Assembly: GCA_007693435.1 (NCBI GenBank)
Contig: REDO01000062.1
Location: forward strand, 1-64,000
Direction: 5' to 3'
Length of the DNA stretch: 64,000 bases
DNA from: Salinarimonadaceae bacterium
GTDB lineage: Bacteria; Pseudomonadota; Alphaproteobacteria; Rhizobiales; Beijerinckiaceae
Shown in pieces: positions 51,639-60,497 of the stretch. A model generated the notes under the pieces. The model was not told the DNA's origin. It worked only from the letters and a program-made list of their open reading frames with translations, and ran no database searches. The first letter of the stretch is position 1. Every line of letters starts with the position of its first letter. The position numbers were made by a program, and so were the translations under genes.

Positions 51639-54600
51639 ATGCCCGACCATCTAGCCAAGGCCCTCAAAGCGCTCGATGCCGGCGCGCATGTGACGCTCGC
51701 CAGCGCGCCGGACGGATTCGACGCAATCGTCGTCGCGGAGCTGGCGACCGCTCTCGCGACCGCCTCGGAGGAGCCCGCGACGCTCGTTCACGTCGCCCGT
51801 GACGGTCAGCGCGCCCAGGCTTTCGAGCGCGCCCTTTCCTTCGTCGCGCCGCAGGTCGAGGTGATGTCGTTTCCCGCCTGGGATTGCCAGCCCTACGATC
51901 GGGTCTCGCCCTCGGGCTCGATCTCGGCGCAGCGCATGACCGCGCTCGCGCGTCTCGCCCGTTCGCGTTCCTCCCAGGAGCGGCCGCGCATACTCTCGAC
52001 GACGGTCAACGCGATCCTCCAGCGGGCGCCGCCGAGGGCGCGGATCCTCAGAGAGACCTTCTCGGCCGCGCCAGGCAACGTCATTACCATGCAGTCGATC
52101 GTCGACTGGCTCGAGGCGAACGGCTTCATGCGCGCGAGCGCCGTTCGGGAGACCGGCGACTACGCCGTGCGCGGCGGAATTCTCGACCTCTACGCGCCTG
52201 GCCTGCCGGCGCCGGTGCGGCTCGACTTTTTCGGCGATACGCTCGAGACGATCCGCGCCTTCGACCCCGAGACTCAGCGTTCTTCGGGCAGTCTGCGCAC
52301 GCTCGATTTCGTGCCGATCAGCGAGGTCCAGCTGACGAGCGACTCGATTCGGCGGTTCCGTCAGGGCTATGCCGCGCAATTCGGCGCGCCCACGCGCGAC
52401 GACATGCTCTACGAGGCGATAAGCGAGGGCCGACGCTATGCCGGCCTCGAGCACTGGATGCCGCTGTTCCACGACGGGCTCGACACGCTGTTCGAATATG
52501 TCGGCGCCGCTCCGGTCGTCCTTGACGCCCTCGCCGAAGAGGCTGCGGCGGAACGTCTGAAACTGGTCGCCGATTATCACGACGCACGTAGCGCCGCGAT
52601 GGAGCAGCGCCAGCCCGGCGTCGCGCCCTATCGGCCGCTGCCGGCGGAGGCGCTTTATCTGGGCGCGGAGGAATGGGCGTCCAGGCTCTCCGGTCGCGCC
52701 GGCGCGCGGCTGACGCCGTTCTCGGTCGCGGACGGCGCGGGGCGCATCGTCGTCGATTGCGGCGCGCGGCTCGGGCGCAACTTCACCGTCGAGCGCGAGG
52801 CCGAGGGCTCGAACGTCTTCGACGCCGTGGTCGCCCATGCGCGCGACCTCCAGAAGGCGGGCAAGAAAGTGCTTCTCGCCGCGTGGTCGGAGGGCTCGCG
52901 CGAGCGGCTGGAGACGGTGATCTCCGATCATGGGTTGACGCAGATCCGGACGATCCGCCGCTTCGCCGATGTCGCGGGTCTCGCGAAGAACGAGGCGGCT
53001 GTCGCTGTCTGGGGCGTCGAGTCCGGCTTCGAGGCCGGCGACGTCGCGGTGATCGGCGAGCAGGACATCCTCGGCGACAGGCTCGTGCGCGCGCGTCGGC
53101 GCGGCAGGAAGCCTCAGAACGTGCTGACGGAAGTCTCGGCTCTGACGCCGGGCGACGTCATCGTCCACGCAGATCACGGCATCGGCCGGTTCGTCGGCCT
53201 CAAGACCATCGAGGCCGCCGGCGCGCCCCATGACTGCCTCGAAATCCACTACGCCGGCGGCGACCGTCTGTTCCTGCCGGTCGAGAATATCGAGCTCCTG
53301 ACGCGCTACGGCTCCGAGGAGACGGAGGTCCAGCTCGACAGGCTCGGCGGCGGGGCCTGGCAGGCCCGCAAGTCGCGGATGAAGAAGCGCATCCGCGACA
53401 TGGCCGATCAGCTCATCAAGATCGCCGCCGCGCGCATCACCCGCGACGCGCCGAAAATGGCCCCGCAGGAGGGGCTGTACGACGAATTCTCGGCCCGCTT
53501 CCCCTATGAGGAGACCGAGGACCAGCTCAGCGCCATCGACGCGGTGCTCGCCGACCTCGCCTCGGGGCGTCCGATGGACCGGCTCGTGTGCGGCGATGTC
53601 GGCTTCGGCAAGACCGAAGTCGCGTTGCGCGCAGCTTTCGCGACCGCGATGGCGGGCCGGCAGGTCGCCGTCGTCACGCCGACAACGCTGCTCGCGCGCC
53701 AGCATTGCAAGACCTTCGAGGAGCGCTTCAAGGGGCTGCCCGTCAAGATCGGACAGGCGTCCCGCTTCGTCCCCGCAGCCGAACTGAAGCGCGTCAAGGA
53801 AGGGCTCGCCGACGGTACGATCGACATCGTCGTGGGCACGCACGCGCTTCTCGGCAAGGCGATCCGCTTCCGCGACCTGGGGCTGATCGTCGTCGACGAG
53901 GAGCAGCATTTCGGTGTGAACCACAAGGAGCGCCTGAAGGAGCTTCGCGCCGAGGTTCACGTGCTCACGCTCTCCGCGACGCCGATCCCGCGCACGCTGC
54001 AACTCGCGCTCACGGGGGTTCGCGAATTGTCGATCATCGCGACGCCTCCGGTGGATCGCCTGGCCGTGCGGACGTTCGTAACCCCGTTCGATCCGCTCGC
54101 CGTGCGCGAGGCGTTGCTGCGCGAGCGCTATCGCGGAGGCCAGGCGTTCTATGTGGCGCCCCGGATCGAGGATCTCGCCGAGGTGAGGGCCTTCCTCGAC
54201 AAGGACGTGCCGGAGGTGAAGGTCGCGGTCGCCCACGGGCAGATGGCGGCGGGGCAGCTCGAGGACGTGATGACCGATTTCTACGAGGGCCGGTTCGACG
54301 TGCTGCTCTCGACGACGATAATCGAATCCGGGCTCGACATTCCGCGCGCCAACACGTTGATCGTGCACCGCGCCGACATGTTCGGCCTCTCCCAGCTCTA
54401 CCAGCTGCGCGGGCGCGTCGGGCGGTCCAAAACGCGCGCCTATGCGCTGTTCACCATCCCGGAAAACCGTACCCTTACGCCCCAGGCCGAGCGCCGGCTC
54501 AAGGTTCTGCAATCTCTCGACACGCTGGGCGCCGGCTTCCAGCTCGCGAGCCACGATCTCGATATCCGCGGCGCCGGAAACCTTCTGGGCGAAGAGCAGT

Positions 54601-55166
54601 CCGGCCATATCCGCGAGGTCGGCTATGAGCTCTATCAGCAGATGCTGGAGGAAGCCGTCTCCCAGCTCAAGGAGGGCAGGGGCGAGGTGATGGAGGATCA
54701 GTGGTCGCCCACCATCGCCATCGGGGCTCCGGTGATGATCCCGGAAAGCTATGTCCCCGATCTCCAGCTTCGCCTCGACCTTTATCGGCGCCTCGCCGGG
54801 ATGGAGGATGATTCCGAGATCGCGGAATTCGGCGTCGAGCTCGTGGACCGCTTCGGAGAGAAGCCGCCGGAAGTGGATCAGCTTCTCCAGATCATGCAGA
54901 TCAAGGTGCTGTGCCGGCAGTCCAACGTCGAGAAGGTCGAGGGCGGCGCGAAGGGCATCACGGTTTCGTTCCGCGACAACTCCTTCGCCGAGCCAGGCGC
55001 TCTCGTGGCCTATGTCTCGGAACAGGGTCCCACCGCCAAGGTGCGGCCGGACATGAAGATCGTGTTCATGCGCGATGTGGAGGACATCGACCGGCGTCTG
55101 CGGACGACGACGATGATCCTGCGCGACCTTGTGAAGATTGCTCGCGGGACCGGCAAGGCCGCGTGA
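51639..55166 (+). CDS. mfd: Transcription-repair coupling factor Mfd
   Basis: 1175 aa; GDVIVHADHGIGRFVGLKTIE, LVCGDVGFGKTEVALRAAF, VVDEEQHFGVNHKERLK, QLYQLRGRVGRSKTRAYA. Confidence 0.97.
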   Translation: MPDHLAKALKALDAGAHVTLASAPDGFDAIVVAELATALATASEEPATLVHVARDGQRAQAFERALSFVAPQVEVMSFPAWDCQPYDRVSPSGSISAQRMTALARLARSRSSQERPRILSTTVNAILQRAPPRARILRETFSAAPGNVITMQSIVDWLEANGFMRASAVRETGDYAVRGGILDLYAPGLPAPVRLDFFGDTLETIRAFDPETQRSSGSLRTLDFVPISEVQLTSDSIRRFRQGYAAQFGAPTRDDMLYEAISEGRRYAGLEHWMPLFHDGLDTLFEYVGAAPVVLDALAEEAAAERLKLVADYHDARSAAMEQRQPGVAPYRPLPAEALYLGAEEWASRLSGRAGARLTPFSVADGAGRIVVDCGARLGRNFTVEREAEGSNVFDAVVAHARDLQKAGKKVLLAAWSEGSRERLETVISDHGLTQIRTIRRFADVAGLAKNEAAVAVWGVESGFEAGDVAVIGEQDILGDRLVRARRRGRKPQNVLTEVSALTPGDVIVHADHGIGRFVGLKTIEAAGAPHDCLEIHYAGGDRLFLPVENIELLTRYGSEETEVQLDRLGGGAWQARKSRMKKRIRDMADQLIKIAAARITRDAPKMAPQEGLYDEFSARFPYEETEDQLSAIDAVLADLASGRPMDRLVCGDVGFGKTEVALRAAFATAMAGRQVAVVTPTTLLARQHCKTFEERFKGLPVKIGQASRFVPAAELKRVKEGLADGTIDIVVGTHALLGKAIRFRDLGLIVVDEEQHFGVNHKERLKELRAEVHVLTLSATPIPRTLQLALTGVRELSIIATPPVDRLAVRTFVTPFDPLAVREALLRERYRGGQAFYVAPRIEDLAEVRAFLDKDVPEVKVAVAHGQMAAGQLEDVMTDFYEGRFDVLLSTTIIESGLDIPRANTLIVHRADMFGLSQLYQLRGRVGRSKTRAYALFTIPENRTLTPQAERRLKVLQSLDTLGAGFQLASHDLDIRGAGNLLGEEQSGHIREVGYELYQQMLEEAVSQLKEGRGEVMEDQWSPTIAIGAPVMIPESYVPDLQLRLDLYRRLAGMEDDSEIAEFGVELVDRFGEKPPEVDQLLQIMQIKVLCRQSNVEKVEGGAKGITVSFRDNSFAEPGALVAYVSEQGPTAKVRPDMKIVFMRDVEDIDRRLRTTTMILRDLVKIARGTGKAA

Positions 55167-55178
55167 TCAGGCGCGGCT

Positions 55179-55859
55179 TCAGGGGCGCGGCGCGGCGATT
55201 ATCGCGAGCGCTTCGGCTCCCGAGACGACGCGCTGCGGCCAGGCGGTCCAGTCGGCGGGTTTGGCGATCGCATCTGAAAGCATGACCCTGTAGATGCGTC
55301 GCGGCACTTCGGTCGCCCCGAATTGCGAGAGATGTCCGGTCACGAACTGGGTGTCGAGCAGGGTATAGCCGCAATGGCGCAATCTGGCGACGAGGTGAAC
55401 GAGCGCCACCTTCGAAGCGTCGCGCACCCGGTGGAACATGCTCTCGCCGAAAAACGCGCCCCCTATATCGACGCCGTAGAGACCGCCGACGAGTTCGCCG
55501 TCCAGATAGGCCTCGACCGTATGGCAGCGACCGAGGCGGAACAGCTCGCCGTAGAGATCCCGGATGCGCTGGTTGATCCAGGTCTGCTCGCGATCCGGCG
55601 CCGGCTCCGCGCAGCCGGCGATCACGCTCTCGAAGTCGCAGTCGAAGCGGATCGAGAAGGCGTCCGAACGCACGGTGCGCGCAAGGCGGCGTCCGACGTG
55701 GAACGTATCGAGCGGGATGACGCCACGTTCACGCGGCTCCACCCAGAAAATTCCGGGATCATCCGCGCTTTCGGCCATCGGGAACACGCCGGCTGCGTAG
55801 GCGCGCAGCAGAATGTCCGGGGTGATCTCCACGCTGTCGCCGCCCATGGCGCCTACCAA
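55179..55859 (-). CDS. aat: Leucyl/phenylalanyl-tRNA--protein transferase
   Basis: [68 protein letters not shown]. Confidence 0.95.
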   Translation of the reverse strand: MVGAMGGDSVEITPDILLRAYAAGVFPMAESADDPGIFWVEPRERGVIPLDTFHVGRRLARTVRSDAFSIRFDCDFESVIAGCAEPAPDREQTWINQRIRDLYGELFRLGRCHTVEAYLDGELVGGLYGVDIGGAFFGESMFHRVRDASKVALVHLVARLRHCGYTLLDTQFVTGHLSQFGATEVPRRIYRVMLSDAIAKPADWTAWPQRVVSGAEALAIIAAPRP

Positions 55860-55871
55860 CGGCTCGACGGC

Positions 55872-57236
55872 TCACTTGCCCTCGATGCCGCCCGTCTTGA
55901 GGAACTGCTCGAGCCAGTGGATGTCGTATTCGCCGTTCTGGACGTCGTGATTGCGCACCAGCGTCCGGAACAGCGGCAGCGTCGTGTCGACGCCGTCGAC
56001 GACGAATTCGTCGAGCGCGCGACGCAGGCGCATCATGCATTCGTTGCGCGTGCGTCCATGGACGATCAGCTTGCCGACGAGCGAGTCGTAGTGCGGCGGG
56101 ATACGGTAGCCCTGATAGGCGGCCGAATCGACGCGCACCCCGAGGCCGCCGGGAGTGTGGAAATACTTGATCACGCCGGGCGAGGGCCGGAAAGTCGTCG
56201 GATGCTCGGCGTTGATCCGGCATTCGATGGCGTGGCCGAAGATCGTGAGCTCTTCCTGCGTCACCGAGAGCGACGCGCCGGCGGCGATGCGGATCTGCTC
56301 GTTCACGAGATCGATCCCGGTGATCATCTCGGTGACCGGATGCTCGACCTGGATGCGGGTGTTCATCTCGATGAAGTAGAACTCGCCGTTCTCGTAGAGG
56401 AATTCAACGGTGCCGGCGCCGCGATATTGCAGCTTCTGCATCGCCTTGGCGCAGATTGCGCCGATGCGCTCGCGTTCCTCGGCGTTCAGCGCCGGAGAGG
56501 GGCCTTCTTCCCAGACCTTCTGGTGACGACGCTGGAGCGAACAATCGCGCTCCCCGAGATGAATGGCGCCGCCGCGCCCGTCGCCGAGAATCTGGATCTC
56601 GATGTGCCGCGGCTTCTCGAGATACTTCTCCATGTAGACGGCGTCGTCGCCGAAAGCGGCCTTGGCCTCGGTTCGCGCCGCCGTATAGGCGTGGGTGATC
56701 TCGGATTCGTCGCGCGCGACCTTCATGCCGCGTCCGCCGCCGCCCGATGCGGCCTTGATCAGCACCGGGTAGCCGATCGAGCGCGCGATTTCGATCGCGT
56801 CTTCCGGCGTCTCGATGCCCCCTTCGGAGCCTGGAACGCAAGGAATGCCGAGCCGCTTGGCGGTGCGCTTGGCCTCGATCTTGTCGCCCATGATGCGGAT
56901 ATGCTCAACCTTCGGGCCGATGAAGGTGATCTTGTGCCCTTCGAGAACCTCCGCGAAGGCGGCGTTTTCCGAAAGGAACCCGTAGCCCGGGTGCACGGCG
57001 TCGGCGCCCGTGATCTCGCAGGCGGCGATCAGAGCGGGAATGTTGAGATAGGAATCGCGCGCGACAGGCGGCCCGATGCAGACGCTCTCGTCGGCAAGCC
57101 GCACGTGCATCGCGTCCGCGTCGGCCGTCGAGTGCACGGCTACCGTCGCGATGCCGAGCTCTTTCGCTGCGCGCTGGATGCGAAGGGCGATTTCACCGCG
57201 ATTGGCGATCAGGATCTTGTCGAACATGCCGCTCAC
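55872..57236 (-). CDS. accC: Acetyl-CoA carboxylase biotin carboxylase subunit
   Basis: [65 protein letters not shown]. Confidence 0.97.
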   Translation of the reverse strand: MSGMFDKILIANRGEIALRIQRAAKELGIATVAVHSTADADAMHVRLADESVCIGPPVARDSYLNIPALIAACEITGADAVHPGYGFLSENAAFAEVLEGHKITFIGPKVEHIRIMGDKIEAKRTAKRLGIPCVPGSEGGIETPEDAIEIARSIGYPVLIKAASGGGGRGMKVARDESEITHAYTAARTEAKAAFGDDAVYMEKYLEKPRHIEIQILGDGRGGAIHLGERDCSLQRRHQKVWEEGPSPALNAEERERIGAICAKAMQKLQYRGAGTVEFLYENGEFYFIEMNTRIQVEHPVTEMITGIDLVNEQIRIAAGASLSVTQEELTIFGHAIECRINAEHPTTFRPSPGVIKYFHTPGGLGVRVDSAAYQGYRIPPHYDSLVGKLIVHGRTRNECMMRLRRALDEFVVDGVDTTLPLFRTLVRNHDVQNGEYDIHWLEQFLKTGGIEGK

Positions 57237-57730
57237 TCGATGATGAGCAGGGGCTCGCCGTACTCCACCGGTTGACCGTCCTCGACGAGGATCGCGGTCA
57301 CGGTGCCGGCGCGGGGAGCGACGATGTCGTTGAAGGTCTTCATCGCCTCGACGAGGAGAATGCGGTCGCCCGCCGCGACGCGCGAGCCGATCTCGACGAA
57401 GGCCTTGGACTCGGGCGATGCGCGACGATAGGCGGTTCCGACCATGGGCGAGGGGACGGAGCCCGGATGCTCCTTGGGATTGACGGGGGGCGGAGCCTCC
57501 GCCGCCGGAGCGGATGCCGGCGTGACCGGGGCGGTGACCGTTGCGGGAGCGACAGGCGTGGCCGGCGGGGGCGCGGGGACGTGCACGGTCTGCGTGATCT
57601 GGCGGGCTACGCGGATTCGGAGGTCCCCCTTCTCGACCTCGATCTCGGTCAGATCGGTCTCCGCGATCAGGCCGGCGAGCTCGCGCACGAGTTCGGGATC
57701 GAAGGGGCTGGTTCTGGCCATAGCTGTCAA
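57233..57730 (-). CDS. accB: Biotin carboxyl carrier protein
   Basis: [13 protein letters not shown], Ala/Pro linker, biotinyl motif [12 protein letters not shown]. Confidence 0.95.
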   Translation of the reverse strand: MTAMARTSPFDPELVRELAGLIAETDLTEIEVEKGDLRIRVARQITQTVHVPAPPPATPVAPATVTAPVTPASAPAAEAPPPVNPKEHPGSVPSPMVGTAYRRASPESKAFVEIGSRVAAGDRILLVEAMKTFNDIVAPRAGTVTAILVEDGQPVEYGEPLLIIE

Positions 57731-57745
57731 ACCTCTTGCCGAATA

Positions 57746-58198
57746 TCAGGCTTTGCCGGCCGCGCCGCCGAGAAGAGGCAGAAGCGCCTCGAATCCGAGC
57801 AGGTAGCTGGCCTTGCCGAAGCCGCAGATCACGCCGCGGCAGACGGGCGCTATCGTGGATTTGTGACGGAAATCTTCGCGTGCGTATACGTTGGAGAGGT
57901 GGATCTCCACAGACGTAGCGCCGCTGCCGGTGATGGCGTCGCGCAGCGCGATAGATGTGTGAGAATAGGCTCCGGCGTTGATCAGGACGCCGGCGCCCGA
58001 AAGCCCGGCCTCGTGAATCCAGCCGACGAGCTCTCCCTCGACGTTCGACTGACGAAACGTCAGCGCCACGCCTTCGGCATCGGCGCGCGCGCGCAGCAGC
58101 GCCTCGATGTCGTCGAGCGTGTCAGCCCCGTATATCGCCGGCTCGCGACGGCCGAGCAGATTGAGATTGGGGCCGTTGAGAACGAAAATCGCGGACAT
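57746..58198 (-). CDS. aroQ: Type II 3-dehydroquinate dehydratase
   Basis: [57 protein letters not shown]. Confidence 0.96.
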   Translation of the reverse strand: MSAIFVLNGPNLNLLGRREPAIYGADTLDDIEALLRARADAEGVALTFRQSNVEGELVGWIHEAGLSGAGVLINAGAYSHTSIALRDAITGSGATSVEIHLSNVYAREDFRHKSTIAPVCRGVICGFGKASYLLGFEALLPLLGGAAGKA

Positions 58199-58288
58199 GC
58201 GGCGCCAGAACTCCCCGTCGGGCCGCTTCTACCGCGCCCGGCGCGCTTTCCATAGCCGCTGGACGCTCCGGGGGGAAGGGGGAAAGCT

Positions 58289-59065
58289 TCAGCAGACGAC
58301 GCTTCCGCAACGCCTGACGTTCTGAACCGCCGCTGCCAGGCGGTCCTTGCCGACCGCGCCGGAGACGACCTGATCGCCGATCACCCAGGCCGGCGTTCCG
58401 GTCAGGCCGAGATCGTCGGCGAGCTGGTAGTTCGTCACGAGGATCTCGCGCACATCATCGCTGTTGGCGTCGACTTCGAGGCGCGCGACGTCGAGCCCCA
58501 AATCGCGGGCGAAGCTCGTCGCGCGCTCGGCGTTCACCAGGCCGCGCGTCTCCATCAGGCGGATATGGAACTCTGCCGCCTGGCTGGGGGAGAGCTGGTT
58601 CCGCGCCGCGAGAACGATACGGGCGGCCTCGAGGGAGCCCGGTCCGAGCACCGGATAATCCTTCAGCACCACCCGCAGGTCCGGGTCGTCGGCGATCATT
58701 GCGTGAAGGTCTTCGAGGGCGCGCTTGCAGTAGCCGCAATTGTAATCGAAAAACTCCACCAGAGTGACGTCGCCGTCGGGGTTGCCGAGGATGATGTCGT
58801 CAGCTTCGTAGAGGAGCGCCGCCGACGTCTCCAGCGTCCTTCGGCGGGAGTCTTCCCGGGCGACCTGCTCGCGGCGCTCGAGCTCGGCGAACATTTCGTG
58901 CACGATCTCGGGGTTGCTGAGGAGATAATCGCGCACGATCGATTCGATCGCCTGCGTCTCTTCCGCCGTGAAACGCTGCTGCTGTGCTGCGGCGCCACCG
59001 AGGACCGTCATCGCGCCGATCGCGAGAAATCCGGCCGCCAATGCTCCCTTGATCACGAAATTCAT
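58289..59065 (-). CDS. DsbA-family thiol:disulfide protein
   Basis: Signal peptide, VTLVEFFDYNCGYCKRALEDLHAMI (CxxC), GLTGTPAWVIGDQVVSGA. Confidence 0.92.
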   Translation of the reverse strand: MNFVIKGALAAGFLAIGAMTVLGGAAAQQQRFTAEETQAIESIVRDYLLSNPEIVHEMFAELERREQVAREDSRRRTLETSAALLYEADDIILGNPDGDVTLVEFFDYNCGYCKRALEDLHAMIADDPDLRVVLKDYPVLGPGSLEAARIVLAARNQLSPSQAAEFHIRLMETRGLVNAERATSFARDLGLDVARLEVDANSDDVREILVTNYQLADDLGLTGTPAWVIGDQVVSGAVGKDRLAAAVQNVRRCGSVVC

Positions 59066-59229
59066 AAAAACTCCCTGCGCTGTCCGCGCGGTTTAGTCCG
59101 AAGCGATACCCCGATCGTCGGGCTACACCATCGCTCCGACCATGGTCAAATCACGGAAGCGCGCGTCGCGCGTTGCGCGCGTCTGGCCGGCGCTCTAGTC
59201 AGGGAGCCTCGAACAGGGACTGGAGCGCC

Positions 59230-60414
59230 ATGACCCAGAACAGGACGAAACCATCGATCGAGCCACAGATCGCCGGGCGCGCGATGCGCGTCGCGCCGTT
59301 CATCGCCATGGACGTGATGGCGCAGGCCGCAGCGAAGGAGCGTCGCGGCGAGACCGTCGTGCATATGGAGGTCGGCCAGCCGGCGGCTCCTGCCCCGCGC
59401 GCCGCCCGTGAGGCCGCAAAGGCCGCGCTCGATCTCGGCCGCATCGGCTACACGGAAGCGCTCGGGATCGCCGCGTTGCGCGAACGCATCGCGCGCCATT
59501 ACCGTGACGCCTACGGCGTCGCGGCGCCACCGGAACGGATCGTCGTCACGACGGGCTCGTCCGCGGGCTTCGTCCTCGCGTTCCTCGCCATGTTCTCCGC
59601 CGGCGACCGGGTGGCGATCACCGCGCCCGGCTATCCCGCTTACCGCAATATCCTGGAGGCGCTGGGCGTCGAGCCGGTCGTCATTCCGCTACAGAAGGCG
59701 ACGGGCTACGTGATGACCGCTGACGCCGTGCGCGCCGCGCATGCGCAGCGCCCGCTCGCCGGCGTTCTCGTCATGAGCCCCGCCAACCCGTCGGGCACTA
59801 TGATGGGCCGTGTGGAGCTTGCGGCCCTCGGCGAGGCCTGCCGGGAACTCGGCCTCTGGTTCGTCTCCGACGAAATCTATCACGGCCTGACCTATGGCGA
59901 GCCGGCGGAGACAGCGCTCGCGGTCCATTCGGACGCGGTGATCGTCAACAGCTTCTCGAAATACTATTGCATGACCGGCTGGCGCATAGGCTGGCTCGTC
60001 GTGCCCGAACGGCTTACACGCACGGTCGAACGCCTGGCGCAGAGCCTTTACATTTCCGCGCCTTATCTCTCGCAGGTCGCCGCGATCGCCGCCTTCGACG
60101 CGCGTGAGGAACTGGAGGCCGTGAGGACGGGCTATGCGCGCAATCGGGCGATCCTCCTGGAGGAATTGCCGAAGCTCGGGATCAGCGAGATGCATCCGGC
60201 GGACGGCGCGTTCTATCTTTACGCGGACATCGCCCGCTTCACGAACGACTCGCTGGATTTCTGCAAGCGCGCGCTTGACGAAGCGGGCGTGGCCGTCACG
60301 CCCGGACTCGATTTCGATCCGATCGAGGGCGCGCATCACATGCGGCTGTCATTCGCCGGATCGGAGCAGGATTGCCTCGAGGCGATACGGCGGCTGAAGG
60401 CGTTCCTGCGCTGA
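59230..60414 (+). CDS. PLP-dependent aminotransferase, class I/II
   Basis: VVHMEVGQPA, LVMSPANPSGTMMG, FVSDEIYHGLTYG, VNSFSKYYCMTGWRIGWLV. Confidence 0.93.
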   Translation: MTQNRTKPSIEPQIAGRAMRVAPFIAMDVMAQAAAKERRGETVVHMEVGQPAAPAPRAAREAAKAALDLGRIGYTEALGIAALRERIARHYRDAYGVAAPPERIVVTTGSSAGFVLAFLAMFSAGDRVAITAPGYPAYRNILEALGVEPVVIPLQKATGYVMTADAVRAAHAQRPLAGVLVMSPANPSGTMMGRVELAALGEACRELGLWFVSDEIYHGLTYGEPAETALAVHSDAVIVNSFSKYYCMTGWRIGWLVVPERLTRTVERLAQSLYISAPYLSQVAAIAAFDAREELEAVRTGYARNRAILLEELPKLGISEMHPADGAFYLYADIARFTNDSLDFCKRALDEAGVAVTPGLDFDPIEGAHHMRLSFAGSEQDCLEAIRRLKAFLR

Positions 60415-60437
60415 GGGATGCCGGCGCAACATAGAAA

Positions 60438-60473
60438 CGGCCCCCGCCCTTGCGAGCGGGGGCCGTCTTTTTT
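60438..60473 (+). terminator. Intrinsic terminator between convergent genes
   Basis: CGGCCCCCGC-CCTTGCGA-GCGGGGGCCG-TCTTTTTT; 10-bp stem. Confidence 0.9.
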
Positions 60474-60497
60474 CGGGGCGATCAGGCGTCGACGCGC

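Noticed and set aside
51651-54608. 985-aa ORF antisense to mfd
   Set aside because: Long antisense open frame typical of high-GC DNA; composition rich in R/H/E/D without domain motifs, whereas the + strand is unambiguous Mfd.
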